The notes under the pieces were generated by a model. It was not told the origin of the DNA. It made no database searches and saw only the letters and a program-made list of their open reading frames with translations. This document shows, one piece after another, positions 1 to 6,670 of a stretch of 15,792 nucleotides of DNA. Source of the DNA: Clostridia bacterium. GTDB taxonomy: Bacteria > Bacillota_A > Clostridia > RUG12999. The stretch spans positions 1-15,792 of the forward strand of contig JAFYVD010000006.1 in the NCBI GenBank assembly GCA_017558425.1. Reading direction: 5' to 3'. Numbering within the stretch: the first letter of the stretch is position 1; the number at the start of each line of letters is the position of its first letter. The position numbers and the translations under genes are program-made.

Positions 1-508
1 GGTGCATTTTTGCCGCAATAAGTGCCGCACGGAGGTTATAATAAAGACTCTGCAGGTTATGGTTGTGCTCGCACAGCACGGGTTTTATCTCGGTTTTGAA
101 GTTCTGCATACCCGAATATGCACGCAGTTCCACCCTGTATTTGTCGCCTGCTTTTGCTTTTTGTGCAAGATAAATGAGTCTGTGGTTGAAATCAATACCG
201 CACTTGATATGGCCGTTCACATAAGCCGCCATCTGAGTTTCGCTTCTTGCCCAGCTGTCACGAGCAGTTTCTTTAAACTCAATCACAGCAGTTTTGCCGT
301 CAAGATTTTCGGGAATGGTCACATCAAATGAAAACCAACCCCACACATCATAACCGCCCCAGGGAGTGCCGTCATATTTTTGGGCGTTGTCAGTCTTTTC
401 CTTACCCATCGACACCATAACAGGCTCAATCGCTATGGGGCAACTGTTAATAGTTCCCGCAATGGCATTTATGTATTCTTCCGTTCTTTCAATTATAAAA
501 TTAAGCAT
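1..508 (-). CDS. Alpha-mannosidase, glycoside hydrolase family 38 (N-terminal part only)
   Basis: The first 169 residues of a protein that runs off the left edge of the window. It starts MLNFIIERTEEYINAI at ATG 508, with an AAGGAGAG ribosome binding site just upstream. The visible part is the beta-sandwich region that precedes the catalytic domain in bacterial GH38 mannosidases. Recognisable pieces are GYDVWGWFSFDVTIPENLDGK (around 55), the ETQMAAYVNGHIKCGIDFNH stretch (around 95) and the HNLQSLYYNLRAALIAAK helix at the cut end. The zinc-binding catalytic residues lie outside the window. GH38 enzymes cleave alpha-mannosidic bonds, for example in N-glycan fragments. There is no signal peptide, so it is probably cytoplasmic. 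It follows the GH20-like gene by 94 bases but has its own promoter. The family call is by similarity of pattern and is fairly sure; the linkage specificity is unknown. Confidence 0.78.
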   Translation of the reverse strand, partial: MLNFIIERTEEYINAIAGTINSCPIAIEPVMVSMGKEKTDNAQKYDGTPWGGYDVWGWFSFDVTIPENLDGKTAVIEFKETARDSWARSETQMAAYVNGHIKCGIDFNHRLIYLAQKAKAGDKYRVELRAYSGMQNFKTEIKPVLCEHNHNLQSLYYNLRAALIAAKMH

Positions 509-525
509 AAAATACTCTCCTTAAA

Positions 526-563
526 AAATGTGGTATAACCCTATTTAGGATTATACCACATTT
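526..563 (-). terminator. 38-base near-perfect palindrome: terminator hairpin and/or operator before GH38
   Basis: The arms are AAATGTGGTATAA (526-538) and TTATACCACATTT (551-563). Inside them CCTA (540-543) pairs with TAGG (546-549) around a central TT. Only the 539/550 pair mismatches, giving 18 pairs. Read on the minus strand the hairpin is followed by six T (528-523), the form of a rho-independent terminator for read-through from the GH20-like gene, although the stem is AT-rich. It also contains the -10 of the GH38 promoter, so a repressor operator is an equal possibility. Confidence 0.6.
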
Positions 564-577
564 AAGTGTTCTGTCAA
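550..577 (-). promoter_or_regulatory. Sigma-A promoter for the GH38 gene
   Basis: On the minus strand, TTGACA (577-572) and TATAAT (555-550) are separated by 16 bases. The -10 is extended (TGG before TATAAT). The start point would be near 543, about 35 bases before the ATG at 508. The -10 lies inside the large palindrome at 526-563. Confidence 0.65.
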
Positions 578-602
578 TATATTTTTCGGTATAAATAGAC
601 AA

Positions 603-2726
603 TTATTCGAAACTTTTGATAAGGTCGTTGCCTTTTCTGAACTTGGGCAGAATAATATTCAGCTCATAGTCCAGCTGACGGAGTTTCCAACGAAGTGCAT
701 CTTCATCGGTGGTGTATTCCATACTGGGTTCCCAGCCAAGGCGCGAATCCTGCTGAACAAGCGGAATTGTAGCTTCTACATTCAGCTTTTCTTCCAGGAG
801 AAGTGCTTCAATTTCGTTGAGGATTGCTCCGGCATTTTCGGGAGTTCCCGCAATGCTGAGTTTCTGTTTTAAAATGTAATGTCTTTTTACATTGATAACA
901 GTCTGAATTGTTCTGTAAATAAATTTCGCAAGAAGAATGAGTCTTTCAAGATTTTCATTCTTGTTTTCGCAAGCTTCAAGAATTTTAATACCTTCAAGCA
1001 TCAGGTCTCTCATGGTTTCGGTTTCTTTCAGTTCCTCAAAAATTCTTACGCCTGTAAGAGAGTTTCTGCCTGCAACATCGGGAACATATCTTGAGAAATA
1101 AATTCCGTTACCGAACATTGATTTATATTTGTCGGGACGTTTGCCTTCTTCAATAAGTCCGCAGGGCAGAGCTTTCACATCTTCAAGCCAGAAAGGATAA
1201 GCAGGTCCGATTCTGTATCCGCCATACTGGTCCTCGTTTGTGGGGCAGTAGTGAGTGATGGCTTTGTCGAAACACTCGGTTGCTTTTTTAACTTCGCCTG
1301 CATTGTCGTCAAAGTCACGGCTTAAAATATCTGCCAGAATTTCCTGAGACGGTTTTGCATTTGTAAAGAAGAGCTGTTTTTCAATGTCGAGAATGAAGGA
1401 CGGATAGAATCCGTAATGGATGTTTTCGCAAACCCCGTCAAGTCCCCATTCGTCGTGAGCTTTCACCATTCCTTCCCAACGTTTAATCCACTGGCCGGGC
1501 ATTGGCTCGTAAGGAACAACGCCAAAGTCCCATGTTCTGCCGCTGCACTGAGCGTTAACGCTGAGTCTTAAATCTTTTCTCGCACTGATGGCTTTTGCTT
1601 CGCTGACAAAATATTCGCCGGGACCTGCAAAAGCAAGAGTATAGTCAACTACGTCCTCAACAATGCTTCCAACTTTATACTGCTGGAACATATCCCATGT
1701 AGGCTGAACAGTTATATCGCCGGGCAAATTTTTGATAAGTGAAAGTCTGTCCTCTTCGGGAGCAAATCCCCAGTTGTATGTAGAGAAAACAAGTTCACAT
1801 TCGGGATTTTTCTTTTTAATTGCATTGTAAATGAGCTGAATCCACTGCGGATAGTCGTTACAGGGCCACCAACCGGGAGACCATTTGCCCGTAGGAATAT
1901 TTTCAACATGGTTGCTCTTATAAGGAGCTTTGCCCGCTTTGGGGTCTTTGCTGACAAAGTTTGTTGATTCGCCGACAACCGATACCATTTTTATTTTGGG
2001 GCAGGCATCAAAGAGTGTGCCGTAAAGTTCATCGTAATATTCCTGAGCATCAGGCTCATCGGGGTGTTTGCTGTGAGGTGCGCTGAGTCCAACCACTACA
2101 TCAAGGCCGTATTTTTCAGCACGTTCTGCAAGCAGACGAACATCCAGGAAGTTATCTTTTCTCTGACTGGTATAACCATCTTTAATCCACAGAGTAATGT
2201 GTGTCATACCTGCGTGAGCCGCAATGGCAAGAGCTTCATCCGGCCATTCGTGCATTCCGAAAGGCGAATGAGTGCTTCTGCTTGTGAAAAGTGCTTTTCT
2301 TTTGATAACGCCCTTTTTAACAAAAGGAGCTTTTCTGACATTCATCAGGTCTTCCAGATAATAAAGACCCTGTGCGATACCTTTTTCATCGTAACCTTCA
2401 ACGGTTATACCCGTTTCGGAAGTTGTGATTCTGTAGCCCATAAATCCGCTTGCTTCTTCGATATCGCTGTTAACCGAAAGAGTAACGGAATTTTCTCCGC
2501 CTTCGGTGGTGAGCATTGCGGGAACGTTCATTGATGTGAAAAGATAATCAATAAAGTCGCGAGCCGCTGTCATTGTGATAACCCCTGCATCCTCAGCGAC
2601 AACAATTTTAATACCGCCGCTCAGTTCAAATTCATCTGCCGCAGGTGTGAGAGCTTTGTTTCTACGGTTTTTCTTGTGAACCTGCATAAGCTCTTTTTTA
2701 AATTCAAATTTTTCCTGTATTCTCAT
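603..2726 (-). CDS. GH20-like glycoside hydrolase (N-terminal GH20b-type domain plus barrel), specificity unknown
   Basis: A 707-residue protein. Residues about 35-130 look like the alpha/beta domain that precedes the catalytic barrel in GH20 hexosaminidases and alpha-glucuronidases, ending in the typical EKGIAQGLYYLEDL. Residues about 145-450 look like a TIM barrel with many aromatic residues (HSPFGMHEWPDEAL, WSPGWWPCNDYPQW, STYNWGF). The GH20 signature Asp-Glu pair is not seen. Candidate acids are Glu253 (VVGESTNF) and Glu434 (GVCENIHYGFYPSF). The C-terminal third is helical and unassigned. There is no signal peptide, so it is presumably cytoplasmic. The start is supported by TTAAGGAGAA, which overlaps the end of the upstream creatininase-like gene (11-base gap), so the two form an operon. 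It is probably a glycosidase of a poorly characterised family; substrate and mechanism are inference. Confidence 0.7.
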   Translation of the reverse strand: MRIQEKFEFKKELMQVHKKNRRNKALTPAADEFELSGGIKIVVAEDAGVITMTAARDFIDYLFTSMNVPAMLTTEGGENSVTLSVNSDIEEASGFMGYRITTSETGITVEGYDEKGIAQGLYYLEDLMNVRKAPFVKKGVIKRKALFTSRSTHSPFGMHEWPDEALAIAAHAGMTHITLWIKDGYTSQRKDNFLDVRLLAERAEKYGLDVVVGLSAPHSKHPDEPDAQEYYDELYGTLFDACPKIKMVSVVGESTNFVSKDPKAGKAPYKSNHVENIPTGKWSPGWWPCNDYPQWIQLIYNAIKKKNPECELVFSTYNWGFAPEEDRLSLIKNLPGDITVQPTWDMFQQYKVGSIVEDVVDYTLAFAGPGEYFVSEAKAISARKDLRLSVNAQCSGRTWDFGVVPYEPMPGQWIKRWEGMVKAHDEWGLDGVCENIHYGFYPSFILDIEKQLFFTNAKPSQEILADILSRDFDDNAGEVKKATECFDKAITHYCPTNEDQYGGYRIGPAYPFWLEDVKALPCGLIEEGKRPDKYKSMFGNGIYFSRYVPDVAGRNSLTGVRIFEELKETETMRDLMLEGIKILEACENKNENLERLILLAKFIYRTIQTVINVKRHYILKQKLSIAGTPENAGAILNEIEALLLEEKLNVEATIPLVQQDSRLGWEPSMEYTTDEDALRWKLRQLDYELNIILPKFRKGNDLIKSFE

Positions 2727-2737
2727 AACACTTCTCC

Positions 2738-3487
2738 TTAAAGGCTCTTGAGGCCTTCTTTAATTGTTTTTATAATTTCATCGGCAAACATTGTTATTTT
2801 ATTTCTGCCGATTTCAACATCCATATCTTTGGACGCCTGCGCAAACCAGTCATCCGTTTCGGAAAGTCTTTCAAGCTTGATTGAACCGGGTCGGAGATAT
2901 TCAAGCGATGAACATTCATATTTGCCTGCATGGTCACCGGGAAGTCCCAGGCGTTTGGGCGGTCCGTTGAACACTCTTATCCAGTTCCACGGATTGTCCT
3001 CCGCAGAAAGATTTTCATAAAATTCTTTATTTTTGTTATCTCCCCACCAACCATAACCTTTTGTTTCTTCAAGGAATCTGAAAGTAAGCTTTTTGCCTGC
3101 TTTGATGCAAGCCGCCGCCATAGGCAGAATATCCTCGCACTGGTGGCAGATTATAATATTAATGTTTCTGAACCCGCTTTTAAGCAGAGATTTTAAAATG
3201 TTATAAATATATTCTTCAAAAACATCTACATCCATATCAATTGTATTTGTTTGGGGTCCGCCGACCGCATAGCTGGAACAGCCGTAAAAAATGGTAGGCA
3301 AAATCATACAATCAATTTTTTCCGCCACTTTTTCCGCAACTCCCTGTGCAACAAAAGCGTCACAGCCGTAAGGACATATGGTGGAATGATATTCCATTGT
3401 ACCCACCGGCAAAAATACCGGCAAATTTTCTTTTTTAATTCTTTCAACTTCTTTGGGATATGAGGTTGCCATATAAATTGCAGCCAT
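2738..3487 (-). CDS. Creatininase-fold amidohydrolase family protein
   Basis: A 249-residue protein of the creatinine amidohydrolase (creatininase/MftE-like) family, metal-dependent hydrolases on small amides or related bonds. The signature FLPVGTMEYHSTICPYGCDA holds the expected Glu, His and Asp metal ligands (Glu32, His34, Asp43). HAGKYECSSLEYLRPG near 187-202 matches the family HAGxxETS motif. The usual NGHGGN motif is replaced by CHQCED (His115), so metal binding or substrate may differ. The ATG at 3487 was chosen over an in-frame ATG at 3493: AGGAGG lies 7 bases before 3487 but only 1 base before 3493. It is first gene of the operon with the GH20-like enzyme and divergent from an AraC regulator. 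Such proteins recur in sugar-degradation clusters with no known role; here it may process a sugar-linked amide or lactone, which is inference. Confidence 0.75.
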   Translation of the reverse strand: MAAIYMATSYPKEVERIKKENLPVFLPVGTMEYHSTICPYGCDAFVAQGVAEKVAEKIDCMILPTIFYGCSSYAVGGPQTNTIDMDVDVFEEYIYNILKSLLKSGFRNINIIICHQCEDILPMAAACIKAGKKLTFRFLEETKGYGWWGDNKNKEFYENLSAEDNPWNWIRVFNGPPKRLGLPGDHAGKYECSSLEYLRPGSIKLERLSETDDWFAQASKDMDVEIGRNKITMFADEIIKTIKEGLKSL

Positions 3488-3511
3488 CTTCATTCCTCCT
3501 CAAAATTTGTT

Positions 3512-3541
3512 TTGACAAGGTCATTATACATCTGTTATAAT
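3512..3541 (+). promoter_or_regulatory. Sigma-A promoter for the AraC-family gene
   Basis: A perfect TTGACA (3512-3517) and a perfect TATAAT (3536-3541) are spaced by 18 bases. The start point would be near 3548. The -35 lies within the left arm of the inverted repeat TTTTGACAAG. Confidence 0.65.
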
Positions 3542-3551
3542 AATTTTTGAA
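3523..3551 (-). promoter_or_regulatory. Candidate promoter for the creatininase-like / GH20-like operon
   Basis: On the minus strand, TTCAAA (3551-3546) and a perfect TATAAT (3528-3523) are spaced by 17 bases. The start point near 3516 leaves a leader of about 29 bases holding the GAGGAGG site. It overlaps the divergent AraC promoter. Confidence 0.5.
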
Positions 3552-3604
3552 TGAGTTATTTCAACTAAAACTTGTCAAAAATTAGCGTTTCGGAGGGCAA
3601 CTAT

Positions 3605-4435
3605 ATGAAAGGCTTGCAAGATGTATATTTCTCCAATCTTAATGCCGTTTGCAATACGGGCGGATTTTTCTCTCTGCCCGAGGGCGGTCACTGGACTCAC
3701 CCCGACCTTCACCGTTTTTCCCAGAACAAATTTTATTTTGTAACAAAGGGCAGATGCCGTATCACTGTTGAGGGAACTGAATACATCGCCTCTGCCGGCG
3801 ACTGGTTTTTCATCCCCCGCAATGCGCTTCATTCCTATTCGGACATTGACGGCGAAAGCTTTGAAAAATACTGGATGCATTTTGACCTTTATCCAAGCGA
3901 TGAGCTCTTCTCGCTTTTAAACCTTCCCTATATGGTAAATGTGTCCGACCGCAAAGAGCCGCTCAGGCTTTTTAAGAGCTATGCCGAAATCAGCAAAGGG
4001 AATGATTTGACAGATAAAATCACTATAAAGTCTTACCTTTTTTCGCTGATTGCCGAATATATTTATCTTGCACACCCCGATGTTATTGCGGTGCAAAGCC
4101 GAAGCGACAGCAGGATTGACGAGATTCTGCGGTACATAAACAACAACCTTGATAAACCCCTGTCGGTGCCCGAACTTTCGGCGCAGTTTCATCTGCATCC
4201 CAATCATTTTATACGGTTTTTCAAAGAAAAAACGGGTGAAACTCCCGCAAAATATATAAAAGTCCGCAAGCTTGAAACCGCCAAACGGCTTATCGAAAGC
4301 ACCGACCTTTACATTACCGAAATTATGGAGAAAATCGGAATGAGCGACCCTTGTCAGTTTTCCAAACAGTTTAAGGCGTTTTATTCCTATTCCCCCCGAC
4401 AGTACAGAAACTATTTTAAAAATGATATGGTATAA
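3605..4435 (+). CDS. AraC-family transcriptional regulator with N-terminal cupin domain
   Basis: A 276-residue regulator. Residues about 28-95 form a cupin sensor domain, with KFYFVTKGRCRITVEG and the GDWFFIPRNALHSYS turn typical of sugar-responsive AraC proteins. Residues about 172-272 carry the paired helix-turn-helix DNA-binding domain, with LSVPELSAQFHLHPNHFIRF and the ITEIMEKIGMSDPCQFSKQF helix, ending in the standard SPRQYRNYF. The ATG at 3605 was chosen because GGAGGG (3592-3597) stands 7 bases before it; an in-frame start at 3572 has no such site. The gene is divergent from the creatininase-like/GH20-like operon and convergent with the fucosidase operon, so it probably activates one or both in response to a sugar. 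The ligand is unknown. Confidence 0.9.
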   Translation: MKGLQDVYFSNLNAVCNTGGFFSLPEGGHWTHPDLHRFSQNKFYFVTKGRCRITVEGTEYIASAGDWFFIPRNALHSYSDIDGESFEKYWMHFDLYPSDELFSLLNLPYMVNVSDRKEPLRLFKSYAEISKGNDLTDKITIKSYLFSLIAEYIYLAHPDVIAVQSRSDSRIDEILRYINNNLDKPLSVPELSAQFHLHPNHFIRFFKEKTGETPAKYIKVRKLETAKRLIESTDLYITEIMEKIGMSDPCQFSKQFKAFYSYSPRQYRNYFKNDMV

Positions 4436-4465
4436 AAAAATCCCGTCAGAGACGGGAATTTTTTT
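4434..4465. terminator. Bidirectional terminator between the AraC gene and the esterase gene
   Basis: TCCCGTC (4441-4447), loop AGA, GACGGGA (4451-4457). Seven A precede it (4434-4440) and seven T follow it (4459-4465), so it works in both directions. It overlaps the stop codons of both converging genes (4433-4435 and 4464-4466). Confidence 0.9.
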
Positions 4466-5276
4466 ATAGATTTTCTGCCCAGTATGCTGCCATCTCAACC
4501 CATTTTGCAACGTTGGGTCTTGTCAGTTCTTCGTGTCCCAATGCCGTAAGTCTGTTTGCCAGTGAAATTCCATGAGGTCCGTCGGGGAAAATGTGCACTT
4601 CAATCGGCACACCCTTGTCGGCACACGCTTTCGCCATAATCAGCGAGTTCTGAACCGGAACTCCCGGGTCTGCCGCTGTGTGCATCAGGAATATGGGACA
4701 GGTTTTTTCACTCACATAATTTTCAATACTGCCTTTTTCGCGAAGTTCATCGGTGGCAACTTCCACTCCGAAAAGGTTCTGGATACTTCCGTCGTGAGCC
4801 ACGCCTTTTTTGCCCGAAATCACAGGATAACAAAGCATTGCACCGGTGGGTTTGTTGTATCCGTGAGGCATTTCAACTTCATCGTAAATTTCTTTCAAAT
4901 CCCACATTGTTGCAAGGCTTGCCGCCAGGTGCCCGCCTGCAGAGAAGCCTACAATAAACACTTTTTCGGGGTCTATATCAAATTCTTCCGCATTATCTTT
5001 TATATATTTCATTGCTTTTGATGCCTGAATAAGCTGACGCGGGAAAACGTCTTTACTTTCCGAGCTGACAGAATAGTGAAGCACAAATGCATTGTAACCG
5101 TGCGGCATAAACGCCTGGGCAACAACTTCGCCTTCTCTGCCCGATACATAGGCATATGCGCCTCCCGGCATAACCAGAATTGCGTTTCTTTTTGCTTTTT
5201 CCTGCGGGTCTGCTACATAAACATCAAGATATGCGTTATCCGCTTCACCTTCAAAATGAACTCTTTTGTATATCAT
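4464..5276 (-). CDS. Alpha/beta hydrolase, carbohydrate-esterase-like (acetyl xylan esterase / BD-FAE type)
   Basis: A 270-residue serine hydrolase. The oxyanion segment is LVMPGGAYAYVSGREGE (35-50), the nucleophile is Ser112 in VGFSAGGHLA, and the likely acid and base are Asp203 (TAADPGVPV) and His235 (FPDGPHGIS). This order is that of small bacterial esterases that deacetylate sugars or release feruloyl groups. There is no signal peptide, so it is probably cytoplasmic and acts on imported acetylated oligosaccharides. The ATG at 5276 follows GAGGG by 7 bases; a longer in-frame reading to 5321 would run into the upstream gene and lacks support. It lies 19 bases after the GH29 fucosidase gene and is the last gene of that operon. 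The substrate is unknown; a deacylase partnering the fucosidase is inference. Confidence 0.82.
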   Translation of the reverse strand: MIYKRVHFEGEADNAYLDVYVADPQEKAKRNAILVMPGGAYAYVSGREGEVVAQAFMPHGYNAFVLHYSVSSESKDVFPRQLIQASKAMKYIKDNAEEFDIDPEKVFIVGFSAGGHLAASLATMWDLKEIYDEVEMPHGYNKPTGAMLCYPVISGKKGVAHDGSIQNLFGVEVATDELREKGSIENYVSEKTCPIFLMHTAADPGVPVQNSLIMAKACADKGVPIEVHIFPDGPHGISLANRLTALGHEELTRPNVAKWVEMAAYWAENL

Positions 5277-5295
5277 AAAAAATCCCTCTTTTCTT

Positions 5296-6534
5296 TTAGC
5301 CCTTGATTTTCGCTCTTGCAACTCTTACAACGCAGGACATACCATACGGGAATCCCGTTGCATCAACCGAAAGAAGGTCTCCGCTTTGACAGAAATTCAG
5401 CTTTTCGCCGTTATCCATCCATTCGATGGACTCAATTTCATCTGCAACCTGCCCGAACGCATAAGCACCATAATAGTTTCCGCCAACCGTAACGTTTGTG
5501 CTGCCAATTCTTGCAAGTTCGTAGAAGAACAGATAAAGTTCGTTGCCGTTTCTCAGAATAAAGTTTTTGCCCATTCCTTTTGACTGATAGGGCTTACCTT
5601 TATACACAGCTTCTCCGTAAATGTCCATCCATCTTCCCACAGCCTTGAGAATTTCCGCCTGAAGAGCGTCAATCTCGCCCTGAGCTTTGGGCCCGATGTT
5701 GAGAAGAAGGTTTGCACCCACTCTGCGGCAATCGCAAAGCAGTTCAATCAGTTCGCGGGGAGATTTGTAATCAAGGTCAAGGTAACCATATCCCCAGTGG
5801 TCATTCATCGTAAGACATGTTTCAGCCGCAAGATATTTGGGCATACCTTCTCTGTCCATAGGTGTGGGTCTGCCCTGTTCAAAAGTAACCGAGTCAATTT
5901 CGGGTTCTCCAACCTCGCCACGACGGTGAAGCCCCGTATTATTTACAATAATAGCCTCAGGCTGATGTTTTCTGATTGTGGCATACAGCTCCGCTTCTTT
6001 CCAGTCGGAATCGGGTTTGTCCCAGTTGCCGTCAAACCACAGTCCGCCGATTTTTCCGTAATTTGTACAGAGTGTTTCAACGCTTTTGCGGAGATATTCA
6101 AGGTATGTATCAAAATCATTTTCATAGTCTTCGTTTATCCAATCAAGCGTTGTGTGGTAGAAAAACGGTACTATATCATATTTATTGCAGGCGTCCACAA
6201 ATTCTCTTATCAGGTCGCGACCTGCCGGAGAATGCGGAGCGTCAAAATCGCTGAGACCGCAAGTGTCATAAAGCGAAAACCCTTCGTGATGACGGGTTGT
6301 GAGTGTGATATATTTACAACCTGCCGCCTTTGCAGTCAGCACCAGCTTTTCCGCATCAAAATCCTCCGCCGTAAAAGTATCTTTGAGTTTCATATACTCT
6401 TCTTTATCTCTTTTATGAATGTAGTATGTCCATTCGCCCATTCCAAGTTGAGAATAAAGCCCCCAATGAACAAACATGCCAAATCCCATTTCTTCAAAAT
6501 CCGCAATATATTTTGCAGGTACAGGTATAGCCAT
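5296..6534 (-). CDS. Alpha-L-fucosidase, glycoside hydrolase family 29
   Basis: A 412-residue GH29 enzyme that removes alpha-linked L-fucose, by a retaining mechanism, from host glycans or plant oligosaccharides. Family marks are GMFVHWGLYS near the N-terminus, KYITLTTRHHEGFSLYDT and SDFDAPHSPAGRDLIREFV. The nucleophile is very likely Asp168 in GGLWFDGNW. The conserved LLLNIGPKAQGEI follows near 280, with a short C-terminal beta domain from about 315. It has no signal peptide, unlike many secreted fucosidases. The ATG at 6534 is preceded by GGAGG with 8 bases spacing; an upstream in-frame TTG at 6549 overlaps that site and is rejected. First gene of an operon with the esterase. Some GH29 members act on other sugars, so fucose specificity is likely but not certain. 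Confidence 0.88.
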   Translation of the reverse strand: MAIPVPAKYIADFEEMGFGMFVHWGLYSQLGMGEWTYYIHKRDKEEYMKLKDTFTAEDFDAEKLVLTAKAAGCKYITLTTRHHEGFSLYDTCGLSDFDAPHSPAGRDLIREFVDACNKYDIVPFFYHTTLDWINEDYENDFDTYLEYLRKSVETLCTNYGKIGGLWFDGNWDKPDSDWKEAELYATIRKHQPEAIIVNNTGLHRRGEVGEPEIDSVTFEQGRPTPMDREGMPKYLAAETCLTMNDHWGYGYLDLDYKSPRELIELLCDCRRVGANLLLNIGPKAQGEIDALQAEILKAVGRWMDIYGEAVYKGKPYQSKGMGKNFILRNGNELYLFFYELARIGSTNVTVGGNYYGAYAFGQVADEIESIEWMDNGEKLNFCQSGDLLSVDATGFPYGMSCVVRVARAKIKG

Positions 6535-6567
6535 TATGCATTCCTCCAATACTTATTTATGAGAATT

Positions 6568-6596
6568 ATTATACAACTAAATCCTTGTTCCGTCAA
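6568..6596 (-). promoter_or_regulatory. Sigma-A promoter for the fucosidase-esterase operon
   Basis: On the minus strand, TTGACG (6596-6591) and TATAAT (6573-6568) are spaced by exactly 17 bases. The predicted start near 6561 gives a leader of about 27 bases. Confidence 0.7.
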
Positions 6597-6604
6597 CTAT
6601 TTCA

Positions 6605-6631
6605 TTGACAAATCCGCAATTTCGTTATAAA
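6605..6631 (+). promoter_or_regulatory. Candidate promoter for the mgtE leader transcript
   Basis: TTGACA (6605-6610) and TATAAA (6626-6631) are spaced by 15 bases, which is short but usable. It is back to back with the fucosidase promoter; their -35 elements form GTCAA / TTGAC eight bases apart. The mgtE leader would then be about 195 bases long. Confidence 0.45.
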
Positions 6632-6670
6632 ATATTGATAATGTGCAAATTTGCATAAATTTTTACTTAA

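Larger units (their letters stand above)
3510..3580. repeat. 10-base inverted repeat flanking the divergent promoters (possible operator pair)
   Basis: TTTTGACAAG (3510-3519) is repeated exactly in inverted form as CTTGTCAAAA (3571-3580), with 51 bases between. The left copy covers the AraC -35; the right copy lies in the AraC leader, upstream of the opposite promoter. Two such sites could bind the neighbouring AraC protein and loop the DNA. Binding is inference, and part of the left arm is simply a consensus -35. Confidence 0.4.

Noticed and set aside
2064..2534. 156-codon plus-strand open frame opposite the GH20-like gene
   Set aside because: A shadow of the minus-strand gene: no ribosome binding site and a Cys/Phe/Ser-rich composition typical of an antisense frame.
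6592..6609. GTCAA-N8-TTGAC inverted repeat between the fucosidase and mgtE promoters, resembling the repeat at 3510-3580
   Set aside because: Both arms are just the -35 hexamers of two back-to-back promoters, so the symmetry and the likeness to the other site are expected without a common regulator.
5797..6630. 277-codon plus-strand open frame opposite the fucosidase gene
   Set aside because: Antisense shadow of a confidently identified GH29 gene, with no recognisable domain.
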